From Okapia johnstoni (taxonomy: Eukaryota > Chordata > Mammalia > Artiodactyla > Giraffidae): a stretch of DNA of 64,000 nucleotides. The position numbers were made by a program, and so were the translations under genes. The first letter of the stretch is position 1. Every line of letters starts with the position of its first letter. Of the stretch, positions 23,395 through 36,530 are shown piece after piece. The notes under the pieces were generated by a model, which was given only the letters and a program-made list of their open reading frames with translations, ran no database searches and was not told where the DNA came from. Where the stretch lies: the NCBI GenBank assembly GCA_024291935.2, contig JAGTYA010000024.1, forward strand, positions 1,860,001-1,924,000, given 5' to 3'.

Positions 23395-23505
23395 GATTTT
23401 GTTAAAATGCAGATTCTAATTCAGTAGATCTGAAGTGGTGCCCCAAATTGTGCAAGACTCCAGTCAACATTGGTGCTACTGGTTCTGGAACCACACTGAG
23501 TAACA
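23395..23505 (+). repeat. MER5A-like hAT transposon relic
   Basis: 'gttaaaatgcagattctaat', 'tcagtagatctgaagtggtg' and the terminal 'ctggttctggaaccacactg' follow MER5A, a non-autonomous hAT element common to placental mammals. Confidence 0.7.
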
Positions 23506-23944
23506 AGGCTATACTATGTGACTCAAGAGGGAAAAAGAAAGAAGTTAGGGAGCTGGGGCTGAGCTCTCCGGACCTAGGATCTGAGACTTGATTGGCAGAA
23601 AGATAGCTGAGGGAAGAAATGTGAACCTTAACACCTTGTGGCTGGGCCATGACCTCCCCCTGGAATGCTGGATCCTTTATTAATGATATCCTTTTGAGCA
23701 GAGATTGGCATGGATACAGAAAAAGGTCTAGACTGGCAAGGACCCTACCCTTGGAGTTGCTGCTAGAAGTAGAGTTGGGGCAATGACAGGGGGTCTGTCT
23801 GCCTGGGTATGTGTGTAGGCCCTCTTGGGCTTTCAGAAGATTTGAAGTGTAGAGGGTGGCTCAGGGTTCCTTACTTGTTCCATTTCTTTGGAGTTGCTAA
23901 GGGTCTTCACAGCGGCTGCTTGACAACTGCTTTTTATATTAAAG

Positions 23945-24150
23945 TCAGCCCCGTCTGCCTACCAGTGTAGGAGACGCAGGAGATGCAAGAGACGCAGGTT
24001 TGATTCCTGGGTCAGGAAGATCCCCTGGAGTAGGAAATGGCAATCTGCTCGAGTATTCTTGCCTGGAAAATTCCAGGGACAGAGAAGCCTGGCAGGCTCC
24101 AGTCCGTGGGGTTGCAAAAAGGTCAGACACAGCTGAACAACTGAGCACAT
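23945..24150 (+). mobile_element. Bov-tA SINE, sense, diverged
   Basis: A tRNA-like head (gcaggtttgattcctgggtc) is followed by a Bov-A body to 'cagacacagctgaacaactg'. More diverged than its neighbours, for example a 'gagacgcaggagatgcaaga' duplication in the head, so it is probably an older insertion. Confidence 0.85.
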
Positions 24151-25734
24151 ACACACTAATTACAAGTATTTTACAACTTCCCCTTCTGAAGAGGGGAGCT
24201 CTGTTGGCTGTAGCCCACCTGCGACAGTTGTTGGTGACAGGGTCAAATGAGAGAGAAGAGAATATTCAGACTGTCATCAAGAATCCCTGACATGTAGAAT
24301 ATAAACATCTCACAGCATACTGGCCAATTGTATTACAGGTTTGTTAGTACAAAAGCATATTGTTATCAAAGGAATCTGTAGTCAATGGTGTGAGCAAATG
24401 CGAATTAATTGGATTATTCATCTTTGCTTCTTTATGCTTGTTGTGCAAACCCCTCTTGGGTATGTAAACAACAGTTCTTTTCGCTATAGTAGTAAATAGT
24501 CAATTTATCTCACAGCATGTTTTTTGGCAAAATAGATAGCTGTGAAAGTATCAAGCTGTGGAGCAGTAATAAGAAATAATTTGCTCTTATATAACAATTT
24601 TAATTTCAGAATTCCTCCATGCTTTTAGTGTGTATCTGTATTTTTTATTACAGAAATCTGGTGAAGGATAGTTGAGGCAAATGTTAGTTTCTTCACTTTG
24701 TCAACTGGGAAGTTTAGTGACTTGTTTGAGAACTTGGAGTTTTGGGAACCAGAGGTAGACTACATATCTCTTGACTTGGCTTATTGCTCGTTCCTTTCCT
24801 TATGTTTGTTTTTTTGCTTTTTTTTTTAATTAGTGCGAGTGTGTGTATGGATTTTTATAGGCTGAGGGTCTGTGGCTTTCCTCAGGTTTTTAAGATGGAT
24901 GGTCATAACCCCAGATGGTTAGAACCATTGATCTTAATGATTCTGCCTGAAACAGGGCAGGGTACCTGATGACTTCTCACCCTCCACCCATCCTGCCCTG
25001 TGCTAGACGCTGGAGGTACACGCTCAAACAGGTCATGTTTTGCTCTTAAGATGCTCATAGGCTGCTTGGAAAAGGAATCGGAACAACTGTAGTATAGTTT
25101 GCACGATGGAGAAATACATGTTGTTATGGGAGCACTAAACTCGTGAGAGAAATGGGGAAGATTTCATAGAGGAGGCTTCATTTGAACTATGGTTTGAAAC
25201 ATGGGAATGGAGGAGAGAGGTTTGGCTTTTTTTCTCTGGGGGAGGGGGCATGGAATGAGAATGACTTGGGCTGAGAATTAATTTGGTAGCAGAGGGCTGT
25301 GAAAATTTCCACTTCCAGGGAGGAACACATGAAGTAAGGCTCTGCCTTCCTGCCATGCAGTTGGCTAAGTGCTGCAGCCCCTTAACCAGCTCTCTTAGAC
25401 ACTGGGAAGAGCAGAAAATTCCTAACTGTTATCAAGATTTCCCCCCTCCAGAAAGACTAATGTCCTTGACCCCCTTTTACTGAAGCTCGCAGAATCCTGC
25501 TCTTTGCTCTGTAAACTCTTCTGATTGCCATTTATTTGATCTTTGCCTCTTCCATTTCCTTTCCTTTTCCCCCATCAAGTTCATCTTCCATAACCATAAA
25601 CACCCTTGCCCTTCATCCTTTTTAAACTCTAATAAATTAATCCTCTTATTTTACTTCTCTTAATAATCTAATACAGTGCATTGCAAATAAGTTTATATAA
25701 ACTCTGTGGCTGCTGCTGCTTGCTAACTTTTTAG

Positions 25735-25925
25735 TATTTACTATGTACCAGGAATGTATTTAGTGCCTCACATGATTCTTGAGTCTCCCTGTCTGTCTAT
25801 CTCAGTTTTGTAAATGGGAAACCTGAGGTTTAGCTTAAACATCTTACTAATTTAGGTAACATATAATCAGGGAGTGACAGAGTTGGGATTGAGTCACATC
25901 TCTTCAATTTGTGATTTCATTGCTA
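25735..25925 (+). repeat. MIR-type SINE, diverged, sense
   Basis: 'gtatttactatgtaccagga', 'gtgcctcacatgattcttga' and 'ggtaacatataatcagggag' fit a diverged MIR/MIRb-like element. Confidence 0.5.
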
Positions 25926-28900
25926 TTTGTTATTCCAGAGATACAAAAGAGAGAGTTATTTGATCTGTAAATATGATATTGTCAGGTATCATAAAAATCA
26001 ACATAAATCCAGAAAACAATAATACATACTTTAGCATAAGGCAATATCCTGAGTTACCATCATGGGTAAAGAATTGACTTTATCATTTGAGATGCCCAAA
26101 GGCGTAGTATTATTCTTATACGATAAAGAATTTGGAAACAATTAATTAGAATTTGAGTGAATTGAGTGGTTGTATCCTGAAACTAGAGAGATATAATAGC
26201 TGCCCAGGGCATTATGGAGGCAGATATTAGGAATGTATCTTACCAGACATCTGCCCTACGTAGTAGATGAGAAACTGAGAGCGCTCATCCAATTATAAAG
26301 TCAAACCAAAAGATACAACCTGCTGGACAAGAACAGAATCAAAGAGGTTACAGACCCTGATGCCATTCTGGCTGTTGGCACCAAGTCTCAAATTCATGGG
26401 GCATGTGACACAGGTATTCCGAAGGCAGGTAGGCATTTGTCATGTAGGGAGTACATCGTTCTGGGACTTTGGGACAGGATTCTAATTCCAGAGATGTGGG
26501 ACCATCTTATTACAAGAAGACTGGTAGATGCAGCCACTAGGTTGGGAGTCAAGGATAGTGTATAATCCCTAAGCTAGGAGAACTGGTTAGAGCAATACTG
26601 GGAACAAGAACCAACGCAGAAGACCAACCTTAAAAACCAGAATGCTGGGCCTCTTTTGGCTGTACCAGAGGAGATTTGGGAGCCCAGATTTCAGCTGTGG
26701 TATCTTGGATCTGGGAGTTGGGTTCAAGCTAAGTCCTCTATAGGAGGAGCCAGAGTTGTTTAAATATTAACTTCTTTGCTTGATTGGGAGCTAGGGTGAG
26801 CAGATTAGTTGATGTAGCCATAGTGAGTGGCCTAGAGAAAATCAGAGTAAAGGAGGCTGATAAGAGCATATTACAATTAAATCAGGTGAAATTGAAACAG
26901 GAGTCGACTGGCTGATGAGTCAGGGGTGGATTTCAAGTGAAATTTCTTCTCATTGGAACTTAGCTTCTTTATTCTTTTGTTTGAATATTTAAAATATAGT
27001 GAGATAGGCTGGAATAGATTCGGTATATTGATGCCCCCTGGAAAACTATAATGTTATTCATTTATCACCTAGGTATTTGTTGAATACCTGTATTGTACTG
27101 AGAAGGTAGAGTGAGAATAAATCAACCAAGCACTTTGTTAGCCAAGTCTAAATTTCTCTTGGGACAGGATTATTTTACTTAGTTTACAACAGAGCAAAGT
27201 TTATACATGAATTAAGAAGGATGGAAAAACAGGGACAATTATTCTGTTTTCTAACATGTCTTTTGTACAGTTAAAATAAGAAAGAAAACTTATTTCTATT
27301 CAGAATGCTCATACTTCAGCAAGGAAATAATAGAAGTATGGATGGGTATTTTGGAAGAGATTGGCACAGAAAGAACTTGAGCTTGAAAGAATAAAGGAAG
27401 TGCTGATAGGAATAACTACTCTTGTTCTACATTAAACAAACAAAAAAAAATCAAAGTGCACATTTAATCCCTAATTTTCAATGGCTGTTCCAGATCTTCT
27501 TATGGTCACATGAAATTGGTCTAGTACAGTAAATTGTTTCCTTTGACAACTAACTTTTCCTTCAAGTGATTGTTTTAAAGTTTTGTCTTCCAAGTTCTTC
27601 TTTAAATATGCACCCATCATACTAGATTATATTTAATCCAATCTCTTATATAACCACTATCATTTTGGATTGTTCTCAATTCCAGTGGAATTAGGATTTC
27701 TTAGAACTGTTTGGTTTCTTGGCTGGTGTGGCAGGCCCAAAAAAGACTTGGAAGGTACTTCATCTTGAAGGGCAAGGTCTCTGGAGCCTTCACCCATAAC
27801 AATATGGTAGGTAAGATATATCTACTACCATGATCAGATTTTCCCCAAATTGTTATATACACAAACCTATTTTTAACAATCTACTTTTCTTCTTCTTTAT
27901 TGCCAGCTCTCGGATCAAATACTTCAGGTTCTTGCCTGCTTTAAACATGCCTTCACATCTCTGTAATTCAAATTGAAATGTCTAAAATGAGGAATGTATC
28001 ATTGAAGGATAGAGTCGCTTATTTGTGCTGGGAAACTCCCAATTAATATTTTAGGATTATTTGGTAGAAAACTAATTCATTCCTCCTTAGATCCATAGAG
28101 ATGGTTTGGTGAATTCACATTCATTGTAAGAAGTGAGTTAATATAGGTAAAGTACTTAAAGCAATATCAGCACATTATAAATTCACAAGAAATGTCAGAT
28201 ATTATTATTATTCTTTGAAATGAAGACTGAAAGTTATAGTGTGGCCAAGATCATGTAATGACTCAAATTTACTCTTCCTAGTTCGTGAATTTACCAGTGA
28301 TAACATTTACTCATAGCAGACATAAAATGCTCCTACAAAGTGTTGACATAAAATGTTGGTATCTCAGTATACATTCCTTTGAGGAAATTGCTGGATAATT
28401 GGATGGTAGGCAAGATTATGCAATGACGTGGTTTATTTCTTACTCATGCCCTTTGCCCATCACTGTCATCTAGGGTTGTGTTTTACATGATCATCACTCC
28501 AGAGTCCAGGCTGAATGAAACAGCTGCCGTCAGGAGCAGTCCTCTTTTCTGTGGCAGAGGAAACGGAGCCTCGGAGGGGCCCTATTTCAGCCTTTGTCCT
28601 GAAGCAACTCTTGTCAGTTCTGTTCATAGCTCATTGGCCAGAATGAGTCATCTGGGCCTGCTCAACCACAAGAGGGCCAAAAAGTATAGTTCTCCAAAGT
28701 GTTTGCAGTTTGGAGTGGCAGGATATATCTGGTGAACTGCACTGATAACTGTCATGCTGGATTAATTAGATTCATTATATGTGGCATTCCTGGCTAACCA
28801 TCTGAAAAGCATATGCCACTGGTCATTAGGGAGATTGGGCAAAAATTTCTACATCACTTACTATAAATTCTTCCCCACTAATGAACAAAGAATTCAGAGA

Positions 28901-29084
28901 TACCTGAAAATGATCTAGATGGTTTTTAAGATCACCCTTAGTTATGTAATTCTTGCCTTAAAGTACAATGTGTAGTACAAAGTAAATTTATTAATCTTTG
29001 AATTAAGCTAATGATGTAATTTTTGTAAGTGAAAGGCAATGAAATTTTAAGGCATTTGTTTGGTAATATTTATAAACCATAAAG

Positions 29085-29304
29085 GGCTTCCTGGTGGCTC
29101 AGATGGTAAAGAATCTGCCCACAATAAAGGAGACCTGGGTTCAATCCCTGGGTTGGGAAGATCTCCTGGAGAAGGGAATGGCAACCCACTCCAGAATTCT
29201 TGCCTGTAGAATTCCATGGACCGAGGAGCCTGGTGGACTACAGTTCATGGGATCGCAAAGAGTCAGACACGACTGAGCAACTAACACACATACACAAATA
29301 CACA
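29085..29304 (+). mobile_element. Full Bov-tA SINE, sense
   Basis: It begins 'ggcttcctggtggctcagat', has a tRNA-like B-box region (gggttcaatccctgg) and a Bov-A body, and ends in a CA-rich tail. Perfect 7-bp target duplications (cataaag) lie at 29078-29084 and 29305-29311. Confidence 0.93.
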
Positions 29305-29559
29305 CATAAAGACTTTATCGTTATTATTAGTAGTATTTTGATATTATTGCTTGCTACTGCTACTGTTAAAAATTTACATTTTTCATTTAAATTTTGTTAA
29401 AATTTTCATTTTTAATTAAACAAATTTTCAATAAGTATATATTATCCTGTCTTTTATAGAAACTAGTCGTGATTTAGGACATAGACATAATTGTCTTATG
29501 AATCTAGGCAACTAGGGAGAGGAATGTGGTAGATTTGGAAACACCTATTATTTTAGTAT

Positions 29560-31620
29560 TTTGGAGCTTAAAATGCAAGATAGAGATATAAAGTGGCAGG
29601 AGATGAGGCTGGGCTGGTAAATGGCAGGTCAGGAGAGCCACATCATGAAATATCTACATACTGTATAAAAGAGTTCTGCTATTACTCTGTAGGTATTGGG
29701 GACCCATTCAAGGATTTTGAGGAGAGGTGATGTCAAATTTGAATAGTAGAGTATCATTTTGGTGGTAGGGTGGAAGATTTAAAGGAAAGGAGTAAAATTG
29801 GTGGGAGATTGATAACAAAGTTATTAATATTTAAGAGTCTCAGTGAGAGATGGTAAGAGTCACAGTGGCCATGAGGGTTGTTCAGTTCAGTTCAGTTCAG
29901 TTCAGTTGCTCAGTCGTGTCTAACTCTTTGCAACCCCATGAACCACGGCATGCCAGGCCTCCCTGTCCAGCACCAACTCCCGGAGTCCACCCAAACCCAT
30001 GTCCATTGAGTTGATGATGCCATCCAGCCATCTCATTCTCTGTCGTCCCCTTCTCCTCCTGCCCTCAATCTTTCCCAGCATCAGGGTCTTTTCCAATGAG
30101 TCAGCTCTTTGCATCAGGTAGCCAAAGTATTGGAGTTTCAGCTTCAACATCAGTCCTTCCAATGAATACCCAGGACTGATCTCCTTTAGGATGGACTGGT
30201 TGGATCTCCTTGCAGTCCAAGGGACTCTCAAGAGTCTTCTCCAACACCACAGTTCAAAAGCATCAATTCTTCAGCGCTCAGCTTTCTTTAGAGTCCAACT
30301 CTCACATCCATTCATGACCACTGGAGAAACCATAGCCTTGACTAGAAGGACCTTTGCTGGCAAAGTCATGTCTCTGCTTTTTAATATGCTATCTAGGTTG
30401 GTCATAACTTTCCTTCCAAGGAATAAGCGTCTTTTAATTTCATGGCTGCAATCACCATCTGCAGTGATTTTGGAGTCCGGAAAAATAAAGTCAGCCACTG
30501 TTTCCACTGTTTCCCCATCTATTTCTCATGAAGTGATGGAACCAGATGCCATGATCATAGTTTTCTGAATGTTGAGCTTTAAGCCAACTTTTTCACTCTC
30601 CTCTTTCACTTTCATCAAGAGGCTCTTTAGTTCTTCTTTACTTTCTGCCATAAGGGTGGTGTCATCTGCATATCTGAGGTTATTGATATTTCTCCCGGCA
30701 ACCTTGATTCCAGCTTGTGCTTCCTCCAGCCCAGCGTTTCTCATGATGTACTCTGCAAATAAGTTAAATAATCAGGGTGACAGTATACAGCCTTGACGTA
30801 CTCCTTTTCCTGTTTGGAACCAGTCTGTTGTTCCATGTCCAGTTCTAACTGTTGCTTCCTGACCTGCATACAGGTTTCTCAAGAGGCAGGTCAGGTGGTC
30901 TGGTATGCCCATCTCTTTCAGAATTTTCCACAGCTTATCGTGATCCACACAGTCAAAGGCTTTGGCATAATCAATAAAGCAGAGGTAGATGTTTTTCTGG
31001 AACTCTCTTGATTTTTCGATGATCCATTGGATGTTGGCAATTTGATCTCTGGTTCCTCTGCCTTTTCTAAAACCAGCTTGAACATCTGGAAGTTCACGGT
31101 TCACGTATTACTGAAGCCTGGAGGCTTGGAGAATCTTAAGCATTACTTTACTAGCATGTGAGATGAGTGCAATAGTTTGAGCATTCTTTGGCATTGCCTT
31201 TCTTTGGGATTGGAATGAAAACTGACCTTTTCCAGTCTTGTGGCCACTGCTGAGTTTTCCATATTTGCTGGCATATTGAGTGTAGCACTTTCACAGCGTC
31301 ATCTTTCAGGATTTGAAATAGCTCAACTGGAATTCCATCACCTCCACTAGCTAAGGAGATGAATTTAAGCCTGTTTAGTAAGATAGAACGTGGCAATTGG
31401 ATGTAGTAGGCAAGGGAGAAGGAAGAAGCTAGGATGACTCCTGCTTTTCAGGGTTGGGTAATTCAGAGTTTGATGGCACCATGTGCTAAGTTAGGAAGGG
31501 GGGAAGGGATAGATGATGAGTTTGTTTGGACATGGTACGTTTGTGAGGCCTGGGGACATATAGGTATGCAGAGCTAGGAGGCAGTTGGATATTAGAATTT
31601 GGAGTTCACAAGTGAGACCG
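29560..31620 (-). repeat. L2 LINE relic, antisense, split by BovB
   Basis: The left part (about 29560-29881) has 'ggcaggagatgaggctgggc', 'aggattttgaggagaggtga' and 'atcattttggtggtagggtg'. The right part (about 31393-31620) has 'ggcaattggatgtagtaggc' and 'agctaggatgactcctgctt'. Together they are consecutive pieces of the antisense L2 track, with the BovB element between them. Confidence 0.6.
29882..31392 (-). mobile_element. BovB (RTE) LINE, 1.5 kb, with reverse-transcriptase core
   Basis: The longest BovB copy in the window, read on the minus strand. It contains, in order, the RT region (ASGGDGIPVELFQILKDDA and QQWPQDWKRSVFIPIPKKGN at about 31345-31170), AGFRKGRGTRDQIANIQW at about 31075-31015, the catalytic YADD box encoded at 30661-30672, and the C-terminal [11 protein letters not shown] and [19 protein letters not shown] tracks. 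It ends in four TTCAG repeats at 29882-29905. The frame is broken at several points between these blocks, and the 5' endonuclease part is missing, so the copy is dead. It inserted into an older L2. BovB is the RTE element known for horizontal transfer into ruminants. Confidence 0.95.
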
Positions 31621-31692
31621 ACTGAACCCAAGTCTCCTGTGTCTTCTGCATTGGCAGGTAGATCTTTACCACTGTACCTGGGAAGCCCCTGC
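31615..31692 (-). repeat. tRNA-like head of a Bov-tA SINE, antisense fragment
   Basis: 'gaacccaagtctcctgtgtc' through 'tttaccactgtacctgggaa' is the reverse complement of a Bov-tA head without its Bov-A body. Confidence 0.65.
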
Positions 31693-32434
31693 ATTCTAGG
31701 CCCTTTGCTTATTGACCCTGAGGTTCAGAGACATCATTTATAAATATGATTTATATTTAAGTTTTTTGGTAAGGATTAATGAGCTACAGTCACCTAAAGC
31801 AGTGTCTGGGAAGTAAGTGCTTTAAAAAGTTCTTTCATTTCTTTCCCTTGTATCTAGTTTCCCAGTAACAGACGTACAGTAGGTACGGGATAAATACTTG
31901 AACAATTTTAGTGTTTGCAAACAACATGAGAAAAATGACTGATTTTGTTTCTTTTGATGTATTTAGTTTAAATAAATAATATTTATTGCTGGGTGTTTGA
32001 ACATGGGAGCTGGACATGATTTATGCCCTCTGAATATCCAAGATGGACTGTGTTGATTGTAAATGTTTTCTGTAATGTTTCTTCACTACTGTTTACAGAT
32101 GATTTTTTATTTGTTTTTGTCTTACCTTCCTTTGGTTTGAAGAGTTAAATGAGTATGGTTGTAGAATAAATTGTTCCAGGATAGTCTTTTTCTCCCCAGG
32201 GCCCAGATGCTGCAGCTCACCTACTTCTCAGTTAATATTAGTTCAGACTGGAGTCATCCTGCCCTTTGTTACCAATTACATTCTTACTCCTTTGTGTGAA
32301 ATGAAAGCCTACCATGACCTGTCCTCTACCCTCTTGCGCAGCCTTAAGTGTACCCTTAGACTTTAGACATGGTATATCGGAGATCTTTAAATAAGTACCA
32401 TGCAGCTGCGTGCCTGCATTTTCTTTTCACACAC

Positions 32435-32600
32435 ATTGTTTTCTTTGCTTGCGATTCTCTGCTTGTATCTCTCCCTGTCTCCCCCACTCATCTTTCAAGA
32501 CTGGGTTCATAGGTTTTTGCTGCTGGGAATGTTTCCTTTCCACAGTTGTTACCCAAGGTTGCTCTTTTATTGAATTGAAAAATCTTCAGATTTTTTTATC
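32435..32600 (+). repeat. L2 LINE relic, sense
   Basis: 'ctcatctttcaagactgggt' and 'gctgctgggaatgtttcctt' resemble the sense L2 body. Weak match. Confidence 0.4.
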
Positions 32601-33149
32601 CTTATTATGGAGCCTTTGTATTATTTTAGTTCACATTCCAATGGTATTTGATGTTTTCTTTTGGTTTTTATTTATGTTGCTTATTATGAAGGATTCCAGC
32701 TTTATGGTGATGTTAAAATTGGCAGCTACCATTTATTGAGTCTTGTTCTGTGACAAGCACTCCAACAGGGCCTTTGTAAACATTGTATATTGCAAATATA
32801 GATTACTTTGTAAGGTGGACTGAACTGTAGTATTTATTTTTCATTATTCATGTACTCATTTCTAAACAGGCCAAAACATATTGATTTAATTCATGAGGGG
32901 GCAATGTGTGGCAACAGATGAAAAGTCAGTCCCTAAATCAGAAAATTCTTGAATTTCGGTTTTTGTTCATACTTCCATCTTCAAGGTATTTCTGTTAAGG
33001 CTGAAAAAACTTAGAAAATAGGTTGGTATCAGTTTTATTATTAAATTATTTTAAAAGTAGTTTAAAGATGTGTTTTTTATAATAAGCAGGCAGATACTTA
33101 TATATGTGTTAGTGTCTCCTTTATTCTTAATTCATTGGTGTGATGATTC

Positions 33150-33280
33150 ATTGAGCAAGTATTATTCTGGATGTCTGTGGTGTACCAGATAAAAGAATAG
33201 ATAGTCACTGAATATAACAGACAATGTGCTGCCCTCATGGAACATGCAGAAAGTTTATATCATCTGTTAGGCCTGAATGG
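33150..33280 (-). repeat. L2 LINE 3' end relic, antisense
   Basis: 'cattgagcaagtattattct', then 'gctgccctcatggaacatgc', follow the reverse complement of the L2 terminus. Confidence 0.5.
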
Positions 33281-34434
33281 ATCCAGGGAGGCTTTTTTTC
33301 CAAACCTCTTTTTGTTTCTTTGTTTATGAACCCTAAGGAGATTTAACTAGATTTCCTAACATTTGGAAACTACTTTAACAAATGCAAAAATGAGAGGTGC
33401 TTTTTAACTGTTTCTAATTCAAAGGAAAATTCTATTCTTTCATCAGAAAATAAGTTGTCTCTTTAGCTGAGTTCATTTGGGGAAAGACAAGCCAGTACTG
33501 GTATTATATAGTTATAGTATGATTTTTGTCTTAGAATTAATAAATGACTTTCCTAAACTCATTCATTTTAGGGTTATTTGGCACATTTTTTGAGGTGTAA
33601 AACTGATTAAAAATGAATCACCTTTCATTTTATTTTCCTTTCTTCCATTTTGCCTTGCAGCTTTCCACTGATAGCTTTTGTTTCTGAGAAGCTGCATTGG
33701 GAAAAGGAATAGCTCCCTTCCTACTTCCTTGTTCTTTAGGCCATCATCTTGAATCCCTAATGTGAGTTGAGAAACAGAACGTGCACATATGTCTGTATGC
33801 ATTTGTTCTGCCTAAAGTTTTACTTTTAAGCAAAGGATTCATTAACAAAAGAAACCACTTGTTACATACAAATAAACAGTTTCAATTTTTGTAGATTATT
33901 TGACTTAATTGCAATATACAGTCATTAAGAGAAAAGAAGTAAAAATAATAGGGAGATGTAAAAGCGTATATATCATCAAATTGGGGTGACAACTATATCT
34001 AGACTTGAACAGCGCTGGGAAGTCTCACATTAACAGCAATCTGGAGTTGCAACTGGGAAAGGGTCCTGGGCAGTACGTGAGACTGGTGAGACTTCAAATT
34101 GCAGTTTGGGGGGCTTCCACTTACAATCTCAGGCTGTAAACTGATATCGTCATCATCAGTTTGTGTGCAAAATTCATCTCTGGTTTTACTTTAACTTTTA
34201 CAATGCTGTTTGTTTCACCTTGTGAGTCATAAGACTTCTAGCCCCTGGGGGCTTAGCCAGACCTCCAGAGGCTCAAGAAATTCTAAGACCCACTCCCTCT
34301 CTCATCTGAAGTGCTGCTTGAGTTTCTGGTAACAATTGGTGTGCTCACGGGCAGCCACATAATCCAGGCAGTGCCACACAGGTCAGAGGCCTGCTCTCCT
34401 GCTTCTGAAGCCTGAACAAGGAGGAAAGGAGAGA

Positions 34435-34900
34435 GAGAATGATACTCAAACAGTACATTAAGGAATAATGGCCAAGAATTTTCCAAAACTTATAAAAGAC
34501 ATCAGGCCCAGATTTGAGAGAGTTGAAAAAGCCCAAACAGGGTTTAATACAAAGCAAATCATATGTAGGCATACTATAATAAAACTTACCAAAGCCGAAG
34601 GGAAAACTCTTGAAAGGAGATAGGAAAATAAGATACCTTCAAAGGAACAACAGGGGAAATAAACACTGACTTTTCAAATGAAACTGATGAAAACCAGAGG
34701 ATGATAGAATGATACCTTTTAAAGCACAGAAAGGACATAATTGTGAACCTAGTACTCAAGAAAAGTATTTTTCAAAAGTAAAAGCAAAATTTTGATGTAA
34801 TAGATTTCTTGAAATGTCCAACAAAATGTTCAGAAGAAAGATAGAAAATCTGAATAGTTTTATATCTAGCAACAAATTGAATCTTTAATTAATTTTTTTA
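34435..34900 (+). repeat. Ancient L1-type fragment, sense
   Basis: 'aatggccaagaattttccaa', 'aaacagggtttaatacaaag', 'aaaggaacaacaggggaaat' and 'aaaaccagaggatgatagaa' follow an old mammalian L1/HAL1-like track. Open frames are destroyed. Confidence 0.6.
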
Positions 34901-35221
34901 ATAAGGTAAATTCCAGGGTCAAATAGCTTTGCTGATGAATGTTTCCAAATATTAAAGGATGAAAAATAGCATTAATATTAAAAAAATCTTCTGGGGAATA
35001 GAAAAATGTTTTATGAGGGCAACATATCCTTGATTTAAAAAATGACAAAGACAGTCCAATGTAAGAAAATTATAGGAAAATCTCTCTCATTAACAGAGAT
35101 AGAAATATTAAAACAACAGGAAATTGAATCCATAGGTATGTAAAAGGGATAACATATTAGGACCAAGTGGGGTTTATTCCAGGAATGCAAGGTTGGTTTA
35201 CTACTCAGAACTCAGTTAATA

Positions 35222-35520
35222 GGGGAGGAGATGGTCCAAGGGTACAAAGTTATAGTTATGCAAGATAAATTCTGGAGATTTGCTCTATAGCTTGAGATTT
35301 GCTAGGAGGGTAGATCTTAAGTATTTTTACCACAAAAATAAAATTAAAGTGAGTGGGAAAAAACTTGGGAGGTGGTAGATACATCTATGATCTTCATAAT
35401 GATGGTCATCGTCTCACTGGATGTATACTTATCCCCAAACTTATTGACTTACAGATGCTAAATATGTAGAGCTTACTGTATGTTATTTATCATTTCAATA
35501 AAGTGGTTAAAAATAGGGGA
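35222..35520 (+). repeat. L1 3'UTR nested inside L1 ORF2
   Basis: 'gtacaaagttatagttatgc', 'agatttgctaggagggtaga', 'cactggatgtatacttatcc' and 'tttcaataaagtggttaaaa' form an older-type L1 3' end. The ORF2 text of the host L1 is cut at 'aactcagttaat' and resumes at 'aactcaataaaattaatc'. Confidence 0.7.
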
Positions 35521-35619
35521 AAAAACTCAATAAAATTAATCACATTAATAGAAGAAAAGGAAAAATCATATGATTTACCTCAGTTTTTGCAGAAAAATGT
35601 TTGGTAAAATTCAACACCC

Positions 35620-35775
35620 CCTCCCCCTTTTGGGGGACCATACTATGCCAAAAATAATCTTGTGAGATCTTAGTTCTTGAGATCTTGTGGGATCTCAGTT
35701 CCCCAACCAGGGACTGAACCTGGGCCATGGCACTGAAAGCCTAGAATCCTAATCATTAGGCCACCAGGGAACTCT
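35620..35775 (-). mobile_element. tRNA-derived cetartiodactyl SINE, antisense, nested in L1
   Basis: 'gatctcagttccccaaccag' through 'taggccaccagggaactc' is the reverse complement of the artiodactyl tRNA-SINE head. The left border is uncertain. Confidence 0.75.
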
Positions 35776-36409
35776 CAGTACTCATTTTTGATAAAAGTTC
35801 ATAGCAAACTAGTAATAGAAGAAACTCCCTTAATCTGATAAAAACTTTTTACCAAAAACAGCTATAAAACATCATAATTAATAATGAAACTCTGAAAAGT
35901 TTCCTTCTGATAGTCTAGGGTATAAAACAAAAATGCTCATTATCACAACTTCTGTTCCACATTGTTCCAGAAGTCATAGTCAATGCTATAAAGCATAGGA
36001 AAAAGATGTAAGGATTGGGAAAGGAAACCAGTGGTCATTATTTTTAGACTGCTTGATTTTATACATGAAAAAATCCAAAACAATTAAGGCTGCTACATGC
36101 AAAGTCAGCCTGCAAAAATTATTTGTATCCCTAAATATCTGTAACAAACCAATAATCTTTAAAAAATGATACCCTTTATGTTAGCATATAAAAAGGAATA
36201 CCTTAGGGTAAATATAATGAAAGATTTACAAGACTTACTTCAACATGAAAAATGACATGATGTTATCAACAGAAGTTAAAGATGCCTTAGTTAAATGTTC
36301 ATGGACTGTAAGGTGTGATGTGGTAAAAATATTCTTTCCAAACTGATGTATAGATTCCACACGATCCCAGCAAGCTCCCTGTATACTCACTCTGTTGAGG
36401 TATTTCTTC

Positions 36410-36530
36410 TTCTTTTTTTAATAATAAATAGATGTTGAATTTTGTCAAATGCTTTTTCTCCACCTATTGAGATGGTCAAATGATTTTTTATTTTCATTTT
36501 GTTAGTATAACTTCATTATTTTAAAGGTGA
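36410..36530 (-). repeat. L1 ORF2 fragment, antisense
   Basis: 'attttgtcaaatgctttttc' and 'cacctattgagatggtcaaa' are a standard antisense L1 ORF2 track, opposite in orientation to the L1 immediately to the left. Confidence 0.7.

Larger units (their letters stand above)
35035..36365 (+). repeat. Degraded L1 ORF2 (reverse-transcriptase region), sense, with two nested inserts
   Basis: 'gtggggtttattccaggaat' and 'gcaaggttggttta' are the hallmark of the L1 RT domain. ORF2 resumes at about 35525 (taatcacattaatagaagaa) and again after a SINE at about 35780 with 'cttttttaccaaaaacagct'-like text, ending near 'cacacgatcccagcaagctc'. Frames are broken throughout. The interruptions are an L1 3' end at about 35222-35520 and a tRNA-type SINE at about 35620-35775. 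Confidence 0.8.

Noticed and set aside
26000..28800. Hidden exon or processed pseudogene in the quiet part of the giant intron
   Set aside because: No poly-A tail with target duplications, no long protein-like frame and no phase-matched splice pair was found.
32410..32739. 109-codon hydrophobic + strand frame as a membrane protein
   Set aside because: The hydrophobicity comes from T-rich intron sequence; part overlaps an L2 relic and there are no splice or promoter signals.
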